A stretch of DNA of 64,000 nucleotides from Ptychodera flava (lineage: Eukaryota; Hemichordata; Enteropneusta; Ptychoderidae), in NCBI RefSeq assembly GCF_041260155.1, contig NC_091931.1, positions 31,523,041 through 31,587,040 on the forward strand, given 5' to 3'. Both the position numbers and the translations under genes were made by a program. Shown here piece by piece: positions 53,601 to 63,981 of the stretch. Each line of letters starts with the position of its first letter. Positions within the stretch are counted from its first letter, which is position 1. The notes below the pieces were generated by a model. The model saw nothing but the letters and a program-made list of their open reading frames with translations. It made no database searches and was not told where the DNA came from.

Positions 53601-56600
53601 AAAACAAGTTGATGTTTAGCACGCCGATATGAGTACATCAGTGTCAACAGTTTGCTATGGAGAAAGGGGAGCACAATTTGAAAATTACCGAGACTGCAAT
53701 ATACTAAAACTGAGAAACTGAGAGAAACTGTTGTATACAATTTTAGACTTGCATGTAGGACCCTCAGTAACCTTCATGACGTGGACATGTTGCTTAAGAT
53801 TGAACACGCCTCAGGGACAGACCTTCAAACTCTCAAACTTTTACAATTTTTTTCTGATTTACCACTTGTAGGGGTTCATTTTAAAGCTTTTGGTGTAAGA
53901 CAACTTTTCACCAACTTACTTTTTCGAAATTCTAAAATTATATTTTTCTCCATAGGGTTAACACAGGGATGGCGGCCATTTTGAATTTTAAATATCGGTA
54001 AATCTTTGGTCATTTGTTTCCCTAGTACCAAAATTTGCACGGTGACCCCGATTTTTATTCTTGATTTCAAAACAGAATATTTATTACCCTTTTCAGAATT
54101 AGAGCGCGAAGCCACTGCAGTGAACTGCAATAAAACTGCTCACACTAATTAGTTTCAGCTGTAGCCAGCTGGCAAAGTCGACAACATTGTATGTCCCATG
54201 CAGACAGTTTATCTGGGGAAGTTGAAATAAAAAAGATTTGTACATGGACCAGTGCATGGTAATGTTACATTGTATCTTAATCTTGAACACAGGGTGCCAA
54301 TCGAATCTAACTCTCATTTACAACTCGAGCCTCAGACAGAGCTAGTTTTGCCTCTGTACAAGCATACTTTTGGTCTTTATCAAGTAGCCTTGTTCGACAC
54401 CAAAGTGGCCACGGCTACAGCTGAAACTAATTAGTGTAAGCAGTTTATTGCAGTTCACTGCAGTGGCTTCGCGCTCTATTACTGCAAATGGTTGTAAAAA
54501 ATTCCTTAAGGAAAGTTTGAGCAAAAGTTTAAGACTCACTTTCGAGGCGTATACTACCTTAAAGGGACAGTGGCTGTAATATGGTCCACATTTATTCATT
54601 GGAGTCATGTGTGTGAGGATGAGAATATTTAATGGCCCAGTTTCCTTAATAGAAGCTTTGCATAAAATCGCAAAAGACTCTTGGCACTGGGAAGAAAGTA
54701 TGTGGTCATAAAAATCAAGCCAGTTTACAGGCTAATGTTAACAGGAGTTAAAAAACGCGCCAAATTTAAATTATCAAGAAAAATTGTGATCGCCAGAAAC
54801 AAAATGGCGTGTGAAATTACACTTGAAGTGTAAGGTTTTCGAGGTGAAATTTTCAAGCCTTTCCTGAAATAAATGCATCCGTACATGGGTTTGCAAAGTG
54901 CATAAATTTAAGACAATGCCATTACATAAGATCAGACGATAAAAATTATCAACAGGGAGTATTCATTTCTGTAAAATCTTGCAGAATGACGCATGTAGGA
55001 ATGGTCAAATTGAAACGAAAATTGTCCACACAAGTTCCATGTATTGGAACAAGAAATTCTGTAAAGCTGGAAAATTCAAAACTTGCCTTCAGCTGCTTCA
55101 TGCATGTCGTCCATGAGCTGACACTTGTCCTCCACGGTTTTGTTGAACTCGACCATATCGCTATGGTTATAGATGTCATGGAACAGGTTATCTATGTCCA
55201 GGTTGTCGATCAAGCCCTTGATGTAAAGGTCCTGAAACGTGACCGCCTGAGTGAAGGTGATGTCGCCAGTCATGGTTTGGTTGTCAACGGTGTAGAGCTG
55301 AGAAAATGAATGTGGACTGTTAGAATGTATTAGACCGGTGTCAGAGACTACCAGAACAAGACTGTCTGAATCATGAACCTTGTGATACAACTTAGTTGGC
55401 ATCTGGCATCTATAACCCCTTGAGTGCTAAACTAAATTTTTGTTGCCTTTATAAAAACTATTGCAGAAAATTTTTCACTTCCAGACACTATTTTTTTTGA
55501 ATCCCCAAAAATTTTGATCAAAAACTGTTGCCGATGAAAAGTTACAAACATCGGAACTCAAATTTTTATAATTCTTTCTGATGTACTATTTGTGGGTACT
55601 CATTGTGAAGCTCTTTGAGCAAGAAAATCTTCACCATTAGTTTTTCAAAAATTGAAAATTTTTTTTCCCCACAGAGTTAGCACAGGGATGGCAGCCATTT
55701 TGAAATTCAAATATCGGTAAACGTTAATTTGTTTCTCTGGCATCAAACTTTGCACGGTGACCCCTGATTTTTATTCTTGATTTGGTAAGAGAATGGTTGA
55801 AAGTTTCCATAAGGAAAGTTTGAGCAAAAGTTCAAGTCTTTCACTTTCGAGGGATAAGATTACCAGAACTGTAGTTTTGCACTTATGATGGTAGATTTTT
55901 GATAGAGAATCTTGTTTAAGCCTTTCAGCGCCACTGTTTGACCAACACCTAACCTTATCAATGATGACTGTGGACTGCTTTAAGGGTTGGAGGAAAGGGA
56001 AGAAAGATTTACATGCATGGTTTACATGTATTTGAAAAAACTGCACAAGTCTTAATCATGTATATTTCATTAATAGAAAGCCGACTTACTGTGTTGGTCT
56101 TCAGATCCTCAATATCGATGCCATTGAGTAGTCCTGCGACTTCAATATTACCGTCAAAGTAGACGTGGTCACTGAAATTCTTGACGCCGCTGATAATTTG
56201 TTCTCTGGACAAGGTCAGTAAATTGTCGGAGGAGACTTCAATGCCATCAACATTGCCTGTAACACTGTTACAGGATGTAAAAAAGAACACTGATTATTTG
56301 TTGAAATTTCCAGTCATTCCGTTTGTTCTGAACAAGGTTCATTTCATTATGTCCTTGCGACTCTTGAACTGCTGTGAATCAAATTTGGAATTCATAGGAG
56401 AGTCTTTGCATCTACATGTACTCTATACTGAGACATGTAAAATTTTCTTTGCATTGACAAAACTTTTTGAGTCAGAGTCGTGCTAATTTAACACACGACC
56501 TTTGATACAGGGGTGAGCATACTGAAAGTACATATTGCGCATGTTCATACAGTAGCATGAATCTGAGGAAAAAACTAAATCTGTACCAATGTGGTCTTGA

Positions 56601-59600
56601 AAACATCTTAATGCCCGCTAGAACTTGGTGAAGCTAGCATTGGTACCAAGCCAGCAACAGGATGGCGAAGGGCTGGAGTTTTTTAAACCTGCTCCTAGAC
56701 AATATTGTAAGATTTAGGAAATACAGAATCTGACAGTTGTGAAGCACTTTAAACCCATCCAAATACTATTTCAAAACAGTGGGCCACGTACAGCATTTCC
56801 CTAAAACCTTTTGAAAAAGTATATCGGGAAAGCGGGAACCAAGTTTAACAATAGAGAACCCGAGTTATCCTGGAGTTTTTTATATAAACCTGCTCCTAGA
56901 TGATATTGTAAGATTTAGGGAAAAAGTTGTGAAGCACTTTACACCCATCCAAATACTATTTCAGAAGTGAGTGGGCCAGGTACAGCATTTCCCCCAAACC
57001 TTTTCAAAAGTAAATCAACCCTGGAGTTACACCTTACCTTAGGTTACCTTGTATAAACATATTGCTGAAAGTCTTGTTTCCTGAAATAACAGCATCATCA
57101 GAAACATGCACAATGCTGGCCCTCCATGCAGACACGTCGATGTTATTAATTGTGGAAGTGGAGTTCATGTTCAGGTTTCCTGAGATGACCATGCCAGATA
57201 GATTCTTCTGTCCGGTGATCACATTGTCGGCGTTCAACTGCATCAAGTTGGTAGAGAGGTCAATGCCATCTGTCAACCCGTCTACCCCGACGTTGCCTGG
57301 AAGATGAAAGTTGCATTTTGTTTTTATATGGAGGAGCCCATTTGCTCTGGTTCCAATGGTAAAAGTGTACGTGGATAATAATTTTAGGAAAAACGCATGA
57401 AACTTGATAACTTTGCAAGTACTCATGTTTCCTTTCAAAAAGCCATAATCTTAATAGTATTCAAGTTTGTATCTGGTATGCTCGTGAGAAATCTGATGAC
57501 AAGAATTTTGTCAAATGTGTTGCGGCTGTGAGCATGATTTCAAAGCTTTTATAAAATGTAGAAAATGTGTTTCTTGAACAAAGCCTGTATAGTGTATGAA
57601 CACTGCATCCAGTGTACAGGTATTGCATATATGGAATTTAATCTCTTGAAAATGGGTGATAAGATTAGTCTTAAATTCGCCTTAATAATCACAATATTCT
57701 CAGAATAAGATAATCGTGACTGCCAAGTTTTAACCCTTTCACCACCATGGTTTAGCCCACACCCATTGTTGTCAATTGTAATTGTGGACCTGTTTATGGG
57801 GAATTGGGGGTGGACAGGTTAAAACAAGCTGTATTTTTGTTGTGTAAAAAGTGCAAACTTGGGAATCATAACCGGCAGCAAATTTAACACATTTAGAAAC
57901 AACTGCTCTCTCCAAATTCGGTATTATGTTTCCTACCTCTGACAGTCGTGTTTTCTGTGAACACCAGAACACTGTTGACGGTCTGATCTTTGTTCTCAAA
58001 CAAGACCTCTGTGGCCCACTGGCTGAAGTTCACACCGTTGAAAAATCCATTGACATCCACCTGACTGGCTGTGAAGTTTTTCCTGGCGATGACATCGGCG
58101 TAGAAGACCTTGGTTCCGGTAACTTCCTGGTCTTGACTCAAACTCATGTAGGTGTTGTTGAGGAGGGTGATATTGACACCATCGATGAGTCCTGTGACAG
58201 TTGCTGGCTGAAAGATTTATGAAATGACAACAGAGGCTAAAAAATTTGACCATCACGCGACTGAAGCTATGCGACTAGAAAGGCAGATGCAGAATACAGT
58301 ATCAGCACATTGTACGCTTTTAGAATATTGTTGAGTATTAGAAACCGAAAGAGTATTTCAAAAACTTTTGTCAGTCATTGCATCAAGACATTTCGAAGTA
58401 AACAACGGATGGCCCGTTCTATTACGTTAATTTGATGGAAAGCGAAAATCATCTCATCACAGCAGCTTTATCTTTTGATATAATTCGACACAGCAACTTT
58501 TGGTGCAAGATTTTCTCAGACTGTTTTTAAACTTTATGTACTTGTGTTCCAAGTGAAGAGTATGTCTAGCTTTTTTTTTTCTTGTTGAGTAAGTTTTGTG
58601 TGTTTTTTCCTCTGGTTTTATGAGCACGTTCTCGAATTAAAGAATAAAAAAAAAAAAAAAAAAAAAAACACAAATTGAATAAGGTATCAGTACTTGTACA
58701 TTGTCCACACACTGACAGGCAACGAGAGTAATGGCATACAATTTGTTTCCAGGGGGACTTTGTGTTTCACCTGGCATTGGGTCCAACATGTACAGTAACA
58801 CATGTTACACAAAAACCATAAAATGATGAACTGAGACAGATTTTGGAGGAATTTTACAAAACTGCCAATGTTTAACAACAGTTACATGTATGTGTGGTTA
58901 GCAACAACTTGAAAATTTGCACAGGACTAATGGAACTACTCTAACTCTGAAAAGTTGTAGTTGGGGAAAAATGAAAGGCAATGATACATGGAAATTCAGA
59001 AGATAACACAGGGCCTTGAACCTACATTATATAACATTGATTGTTGGACTCAAGTAGATAGGATATTCATTTATTTTGAAAATTTGATCCATTTGTTTGT
59101 GCATTTTTAATTTGCTTGCAACAGCACTCAACATTAACTCATGTTTTTATATCAGGCCTGGAGCTACATCTTACATATAATACACATGCACCATGTCAGA
59201 AACGGAACTGCCTAGGGAATGTCTGAACCAGTGAACCATGTCCTTGTTACCAAGGTTACCAGTCTGATGACGCAGCAGATATCACAAAAGTCAGAACTAC
59301 ATCATTTTTCAGACTGAGGTTTAAATGTGGTTAGACTATGTAGTTTAAATATATATTTAAACATATGCTGCCAAAAATGCACATAATGTACTATAAACCA
59401 TGAGATATGGAATTCTATACTGTTTTAATTGTTTAAAAATTTTTTTATTTAATCCATCATCCAGACACCCAGGAGGTACCCATAACCTCCTAACCCCTGA
59501 TGGAGCAATAAGGAATACCGTAAGTGCCTTGCTCAAGTGCACAACACCATACTGGAGTCTTGAACTCCCCATCCTCTGACAGTGAGTCTGTTACTCTGAA

Positions 59601-62600
59601 CTTGACGGGTCTGGAACTCTCAATCCTCTGTTAGTGAGACGGGTCCTCTAACTATCAGAGGATGGAGAGTTCGAGGCCCGGTAAGCCCAGAGTAACAGAC
59701 ACTGTTGGAGGTTTGAGAGTAACAAGCCATTGTAGATGTAGAGCACTTAACCTGCATCAAGCAAATTGAAACTTGCTCTGGCGTGAGAATGCCTACGGGC
59801 ACGTAATAACATTATACCTAACCTGAAAGCAGTTCTTTGTAATCGCTTTTATATTTTGATTAGTAAATTTCTTTGGAAAATTGCAAGTCATAAAGACTAC
59901 AGAAACAAGGGCAATAAATGTGGAGCAGAAGTCGATACATGTTTCCCTCCATAGACGTGATTCACAGTCCTGAGTATGGATGAACACCAACCTGAAGGAC
60001 TGTGACATTTCCACTGAAAAAGAAACTTCCGGAGACAGTCTGGCTGATTCCATCGGTGACTCTCATGGCATTGGCTGCAAAGTCTTCTATGTCAATTTCT
60101 TCTACCAGGGTGGTTCCGCCAACTTGCACGTTATTCTGAAACTCCACAGTGCCTGTTTGTCAGCGGAAGTTGAAAACAATTAGGAAATACAGAAAGAACC
60201 AAAAAAGACCCTGACAATTTCGTGAGAGTGACTACACGGCAGAAATTGCAAACGCTGAACACACGTATGCTTGACAAGGTTGTATTTTCTGTTCCTAGGG
60301 CCGAGCAGGTTTCTGTTCGATTGAACCATTGCTAAAATTTGAGTACGTATGCGAGTAAACTCAGATTGGCGGAATAGTAAGATTTAGTGAAAGGTTGAAA
60401 TGTGGATGTGCTGTTCAGCAGCATATTGGTGCGGTATACATGAATACAGTACTCTAGAGATTTTTAACAATCCAGTCAACTCTTTTTCATTAAACTGGCC
60501 CACAATCACCATTGGGCAAAACTGTGGCAGTAGAAGGGACGAAAGGGTGCCTTAGTGAAGGATACTGGTAAAACGACATGCTCTCATCTCAAATGGTCCA
60601 TCCTCCTGTAGTCTGCTGCCCTGGCTACATCCCAGTCTTGAGCTCTCCACTCTGACGGCGACTCAACTACCCTATCCCACTGTGCCTCTTCAAGTATAAA
60701 TAGAGTTGACAGATACTCCCTCACTTTTAAGTCTCTTGAAGAAATCTCACGTTTATCATCTTACCTTGGAAGGTTTTTGGTACGGTGATATTTTGATCAC
60801 CAGATGTTAAAAGTGCAGAAGAATCCAGCGTGGTGATATCAACGCCATCAACAGTGCCCTCTACAGTCAAAGTCTGGATGCTGACGTCATTCTGGAAAGT
60901 CTTCAAACTGGCATCCAGGCTAGCATCCTTCAGGAAGGAGTTTATGAAAGAAGGATAGTTGTATTTTAAAGCCCCGTTAGCTGTCTCTTTTTCCATTTTT
61001 TTCGAGAGGATGGTTCGAAATCAAATGCAACTTATATCAAAGTGCTTAATGAAGTGTGACCATGGTGTTTTTCAAACATCGGTAATGAATGTGCAAACTT
61101 AAATCTTAACCAAGATTTCGAGTTGCGACTCATATGGCCACCACATATACACGCATGATAAGCGTCTGAATTTCATTGAACAAATCCATCTCCAAGGATT
61201 AAAATAGTAACATTTTCAAGGACAATATTGCTTATTAAATCATAGCTTTGTCAATAGCAGGGAATTGTGTGACATCATACCCTCAGATTATTACTGATAT
61301 TGTCTCCTATTATTCAGTATTGTGGCCCCATATGTTTTCTACATCAACAAAATTCATTGGCATAAATTCATTGGCATAACTAAAATACAAGAATAATGTC
61401 CCTCTCTTGACTCATAACGGACCTGGGGGGGGGGGGGGGAATTCAAAACATGTCCCTGAAAGATTGAACGGTACATTTTTGTACACAAAATGTGAAATGC
61501 TGCTGCTGCTAATGGGGCTTTAAGTATTAAAATAACTTTGGAATTACAGGAACTGCACAGACAGTGCAAGATTCTCCCCAAAAGAAACGCTCTGAAAACT
61601 TTAAACTTCTAAAGTAAAGATCTATTGCCGTATTCTGAATTGAAGTGGGTAACAACAATGGATAAATCTGTCAGAACACGACTTAATGCTGCAGTTCATT
61701 TAGTCAAATATTTCTTTTATTTGCCAAACTTTTGAATTTCAAAGAAAAACTTTATATAGATGTGAAGAAAAAAAATTACTCGGCTTCCAGGTTGAGAATC
61801 ATTCAGCATTTTATAAACTGTACATCTGCAGCCCCAAAATTGAATTTCCATTCATAGGGAAGGGGCACTGTACATCAAAATTTGATAACTTAAAAATTGA
61901 TGAAGGACAAAAATTATTCTATGCACTAATTGTACATTGATCAATACAAGCACCCATTTATTTTTGCATCTTTCAGAATGGAAAAAAACTTACCACTTGG
62001 TTTGTTGAAATAGTGTCTGTAGCAATGTTCACACCATCCACCGTACCAGTCACAAGGACATTGCCACCTGATACAACTTCACCAAAGGTCATTGCAACTG
62101 CAATATTTGGGAGAAAGACAAAAGTTTCAGGTTTTGGTCACCATGAAGAGGTCACTTTTATGTATTGTATTTCACTACACTAAGGAGATTTGCGAATGAA
62201 AGTTAAAGAATCAACTGACAATGATCTATATCAGAGAAAGCATTATAAGAATCTGTCAGAAAGGGAATACAAATAGATGGGTGGATTACATCACTTGATT
62301 TTTAACTCCACTAGGTAATTCTCCTAGCATCCCAATAATCAGAAATGTCCAATGGCAAGGTCACAAAATTCTCAGAATAAGTTCAGAACAAAGGTGCTGA
62401 ACAAAGTTCTTGTGCTTGAATTGTCGATAGGAGAGGGGTAGAACGGACAAATCCTCAGTCTCCATAACTTGAGCTTCTTCTTTGGAACTTAAAGTTTACA
62501 GCTTGAGAAACAGTATCTGCATGGCTTGAATTGTTCTATCAAATCTGGATTACATGAAGGAGTCCGTCCATTGGTGGCTCATTACATTAGGAACTAGATT

Positions 62601-63981
62601 CTAATTCTCTATTGTTTTGTACAACTGGGAGCCAGTGAAGTTGTTTGAGAATAGGCGTATGTGACCAAACTTTTTCAGATGTGCGACAAGGAAAGTACAC
62701 ACAGCAGAATCTTGAGCAATTTGTAGCAGCTCCAGTTGTACATTTTGGTAACCCAAATGGTAGAAAATGGTCATATTTCCACTTTACTGTGAGAATTGAA
62801 TAAATCTGTTTATAAATTAGAAGTCTTCCAAGGCACCGAATCATATTTTGGAAGTCAGGATTTCTTTATGGTTGGTAGAGTCTGAAGTCACGGTATCCGG
62901 GGGAGAAAGCTTGCTTTGTCAACAACTCTTACCAGCTACAGTGAAAATTAACATCAATGATGACAAGTCCAGAGATACAACAGAGTGTGGGAAACCACAA
63001 CAAGGTGACTTACCACCAAAAGTGGTATCTGTTACTTTCAGTGCTTCATCTTTCAGTGCGTCCAGATCAACGCCATTGATAAGGCCAACGACCGTGACAT
63101 TGCTGTTGGCTTGGACATCATTGTCAAAGACTGGAAAGCCAGAGATGTTTTGAGCCGTGTCCTGGGTGACCACTCGAGTCACAAAAGTTTCAACGTCTAC
63201 GCCGTCAATGTCACCTGTGGATAAACAACGGAATTTTTTACAGATTTGTGGTTCCTGAAAGTTGATGTGGCAGTCTAGAGGCCTCCCAGATAAATGTAAC
63301 TACGGTAGTGAGCCACAATAGTACTTGTACATTGGAAATTTATAATTATGTAAATAGACCTGTTTTTGACACAAATGGAGAGAACACCTGGTTCAAAAGA
63401 TTTACAAGGGCATATTAGAGTAAAATGCACTTCATTAAAAACTATTCCAATCAAGAACGCCTGTAAGCACAGCATTCTAAAATGAGGTATGGCCTGATAG
63501 CACACAGACTTTGCAATGTTAACCCTTTGAGCGCCAATGTCAATTTTTCTCCCAAAATATACCCTAGTCAATTTTTCTCAGTATTTTGCCAAAGTTTTGA
63601 TAAAAAACTGTAGCCAATGAAATATGTCAATTTGGTTTAAAATTATCAAAAATTTCAGAAAATTCATAAAAATTGGCAAAATGTGGCAGAAAAATTTTGG
63701 TGGGAAAAAATTACAGCACTTGAAGGGTTGAAATGGATGACAACCAACAGCGTGCAAGACTGACTTTGATCATACACACATACCAGTTACATTCAGTGCA
63801 GCGACCCTAGTGACAGCAGCAAAGGTCTTGTTTCCACTGATGGTCTGCACACCGTCAACCATCACTGCGTCCGACTTCAGTTCAAACAGGTCCACTCCAT
63901 TGACAGTACCATCTACTGTCATGTCACCATTCACTTCAATTTCATCCACAAAGATCTTTCGCCCCGTCACAATTTGTGTAC
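35628..63981 (-). CDS. NGVDL-repeat/EAR-propeller protein, 5'-partial, 16 exons
   Basis: Exons in transcript order: 63784-63981, 63014-63214, 61994-62097, 60765-60927, 59992-60152, 57937-58207, 57048-57296, 56090-56256, 55087-55297, 53391-53581, 49565-49709, 46079-46377, 43297-43544, 42209-42396, 36107-36253, 35628-35662. Phases match at every junction, and the total (2978 bases plus one from upstream) closes at a TGA: about 992 codons. Exons 1-9 encode a tandem repeat of about 42 residues with cores such as VNGVDL, VDGVDI and LNGIDI. Exons 10-15 encode seven EAR (EPTP) blades, the seven-bladed propeller known from LGI, TSPEAR and ADGRV1. The last exon is 35 bases and adds SYTPSIGCTN. EAR propellers act extracellularly in ligand binding or adhesion; the role here is inferred. 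N-glycosylation-type NxT/S sites (NVT, NTT, NST) are frequent in the repeat region. All introns are GT-AG except exon 9, which uses GC. The signal peptide and true start are off the right edge. Confidence 0.85.
37140..38208 (+). repeat. Dispersed repeat of ~120-bp units, hairpin-terminated
   Basis: Units containing ACCAAATATCAAAGC and GACCAAAAATGGCAAAAATT recur between about 37200 and 37950, related to the interior of the repeats at 30978 and 39090. An ACAT-rich run (about 38110-38145) precedes a stem-loop AGCTTCTATAGA/TCTATAGTAGCT followed by AAAAA. Lies in the last long intron of the EAR gene. Confidence 0.6.
38448..38539. mobile_element. TTAA-flanked mini-element, ~92 bp
   Basis: TTAACCCTTTCACC at the left and GGTGAAAGGGTTAA at the right are exact inverted ends with TTAA on both sides, as for piggyBac-type MITEs. 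A related copy lies at 57730-57822. It abuts MITE family 2 copy B. Confidence 0.65.
38536..38891 (+). mobile_element. MITE family 2, copy B
   Basis: About 355 bp. The left end TTAAAGGTAGATTGTGCCTC and the complement of the right end TTAAGGTAGAACGCACCTTG are inverted. The interior has CTACCACTTGTGGGGGCTCA and GATGGCGGCTGTTTTGAAT. In an intron of the EAR gene. Confidence 0.8.
39090..40620 (+). repeat. Long dispersed repeat, copy 2, hairpin-terminated
   Basis: Parallels 30978-32460 over its whole length with substitutions and small gaps. It has a long ACAT-type run at about 40505-40560 and ends in a stem CTCACATTGG/CCAAATGTGAG followed by CTAAAA. In an intron of the EAR gene. Confidence 0.7.
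41015..41390. mobile_element. MITE with ~55-bp imperfect inverted ends
   Basis: The left end TAAGGCCAAAAAAAATAAAT and the complement of the right end TTAGGCTAAAGAAAAAATAT both continue through TTGTGC..TTC.GATAAC towards a GGGTAGGTMGG block. About 376 bp, no coding capacity. Confidence 0.6.
44000..44333 (+). mobile_element. MITE family 2, copy C
   Basis: Starts TAAGGTAGAACTTCTGGGAC and ends CTTTCGAGGCGCATACTATC. The interior includes CACTTGTGGGGGCTCA and GATGGCGGCCATTTTGATT. In an intron of the EAR gene. Confidence 0.8.
44640..45567 (-). repeat. 150-bp tandem array with terminal hairpin
   Basis: The phrase CCATATTGGAT recurs at about 44778, 44928, 45078, 45227 and 45377, a period of 149-150 bp over about 5.5 units. 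After the array come GGAC/GCAC-rich simple sequence and a stem-loop AGTCCCC.CGGAC/GTCCG.GGGGACT followed by AAAAAG. Because 150 is a multiple of three, the minus strand shows a repetitive open frame of 132 codons, which I do not take as a gene. Confidence 0.8.
46545..47810. repeat. Dispersed repeat with ~140-bp internal units
   Basis: Starts near GCTGCAAGCAGCGTTGGCAG and contains several copies of CCAATATGGCCGCCAAACCA with spacing of roughly 130-150 bases once an insertion at 46971-47240 is discounted. Ends at a stem-loop GGGGCCCAG/CTGGGCCCC. In the intron between exons 11 and 12 of the EAR gene. Confidence 0.65.
46971..47240. mobile_element. piggyBac-like MITE nested in a repeat
   Basis: The ends TTAACCCTTTTCCTGCCAG and CTGGCAGGAAAAGGGTTAA are perfect inverted repeats with TTAA on both sides. 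About 270 bp. It splits a repeat unit: the sequence before (AAAATTTCAGTT) and after (AAATGGTTTGTTGG) reads on as in the neighbouring units. The TTAA target and CCC...GGG ends fit piggyBac. Confidence 0.8.
48297..48660 (-). mobile_element. MITE family 2, copy D
   Basis: Reverse orientation. Starts TTAAGGTAGTATGCACCTCG, contains CCACAAGTGGTAGATCAGA, and the far end reads CCCGAGATGCGTATCAT. In an intron of the EAR gene. Confidence 0.8.
50184..53054. mobile_element. Long-inverted-repeat element carrying an insertion
   Basis: The right arm at about 52822-53054 is the complement of a left arm split in two: 50184-50218 and 52479-52690. Shared blocks include AGTTCACCAAGGATGATTTT, GTACAGGAAGTTGCCCATG and CAAGCTTGGAGCTTGCATAA. 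Arms are about 235-245 bases. Without the inserted 2.26 kb the element is about 610 bp. It is a foldback-type non-autonomous element in an intron of the EAR gene. Confidence 0.75.
50219..52478. mobile_element. hAT-like element nested in the long-IR element
   Basis: The ends CAGGGCTCGAAAA and TTTTCGAGCCCTG are inverted, of the CAGGG type common in hAT elements. Flanks TATTACTG and TATATGTG are a decayed 8-base duplication; the undisturbed arm of the host element reads CATATGTG there. The interior carries two further hAT-like starts (CAGTGTTTCAGCCAGC at 50454, CAGGGTTCCCCATTAAA at 50742), hinting at nested or recombined elements. No transposase is recognisable. Confidence 0.65.
53794..54562 (+). 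mobile_element. MITE family 2, copy E, interrupted
   Basis: Left part 53794 to about 54100 and right part from about 54478 to 54562 match copies B-D. The two are separated by another MITE. Left end TTAAGATTGAACACGCCTCA, right end GAGGCGTATACTACCTTAA. Confidence 0.75.
54102..54476. mobile_element. MITE with ~65-bp inverted ends, nested
   Basis: The left arm starts GAGCGCGAAGCCACTGCAGT and is repeated in inverted form at the right end with about two differences. TA stands on both sides (54100-54101, 54477-54478), suggesting a Tc1/mariner-type TA target. Length 375 bp. It is inside MITE family 2 copy E and so is younger than it. Confidence 0.8.
55535..55853 (+). mobile_element. MITE family 2, copy F
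   Basis: The interior and right end match the family (GATGGCAGCCATTTTGAAAT, TTTGAGCAAAAGTTCAAGTC, TTTCACTTTCGAGG). The left end is eroded and joins a partial family 3 element that begins near 55414 with AACCCCTTGAG. Confidence 0.7.
56672..57015. repeat. ~200-bp tandem duplication in an intron
   Basis: CTGGAGTTTTTT and CCTGCTCCTAGA recur at about 56672 and 56872, followed in both by GTGAAGCACTTTA and CATCCAAATACTATTTCA. Between exons 7 and 8 of the EAR gene; about ten percent diverged by eye. Confidence 0.75.
57730..57822. mobile_element. TTAA-flanked mini-element, second copy
   Basis: Starts TTAACCCTTTCACCACCATG and ends GGACAGGTTAA. It matches the element at 38448-38539 in reverse orientation. 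In an intron of the EAR gene. Confidence 0.6.
59430..59720. repeat. Dispersed repeat with inverted parts
   Basis: GTGCCTTGCTCAAGTGCACA recalls a phrase widespread in SINE/LINE-like repeats of fishes and marine invertebrates. GAACTC..CATCCTCTGA.AGT occurs both directly and inverted (about 59560-59690). Not a tRNA. Family not assigned. Confidence 0.4.
63519..63731 (+). mobile_element. TTAA-flanked MITE (piggyBac-like), family 3
   Basis: Starts TTAACCCTTTGAGCGCCAA and ends CTTGAAGGGTTGA. The interior (AAATTTTGGTGGGAAAAAATT near the end) matches 27410-27627 in reverse. About 213 bp, between exons 1 and 2 of the EAR gene. Confidence 0.65.

Larger units (their letters stand above)
55087..63981 (-). 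other. Tandem ~42-residue repeat array (NGVDL cores)
   Basis: Exons 1-9 of the large gene hold 13 cores of the form [ND]-G/N-[VIL]-[DNE]-[LIVF] (one is EEIDI). Spacings in residues, counted by hand, are 42, 43, 41, 41, 45, 45, 48, 43, 41, 36, 41 and 42. Between cores a second conserved patch reads like QTISGNKTF or NVITGQKNL, and a third like NLTVxG just before the next core. The alternating pattern suggests short beta strands, perhaps a beta-solenoid or beads of small beta units. The half-repeat at the start of exon 1 shows that the array continues beyond the window. Confidence 0.8.

Noticed and set aside
59430-59720. Possible tRNA-derived SINE head
   Set aside because: The box-B-like phrase is not matched by a convincing A box or a cloverleaf; kept only as an unassigned repeat.
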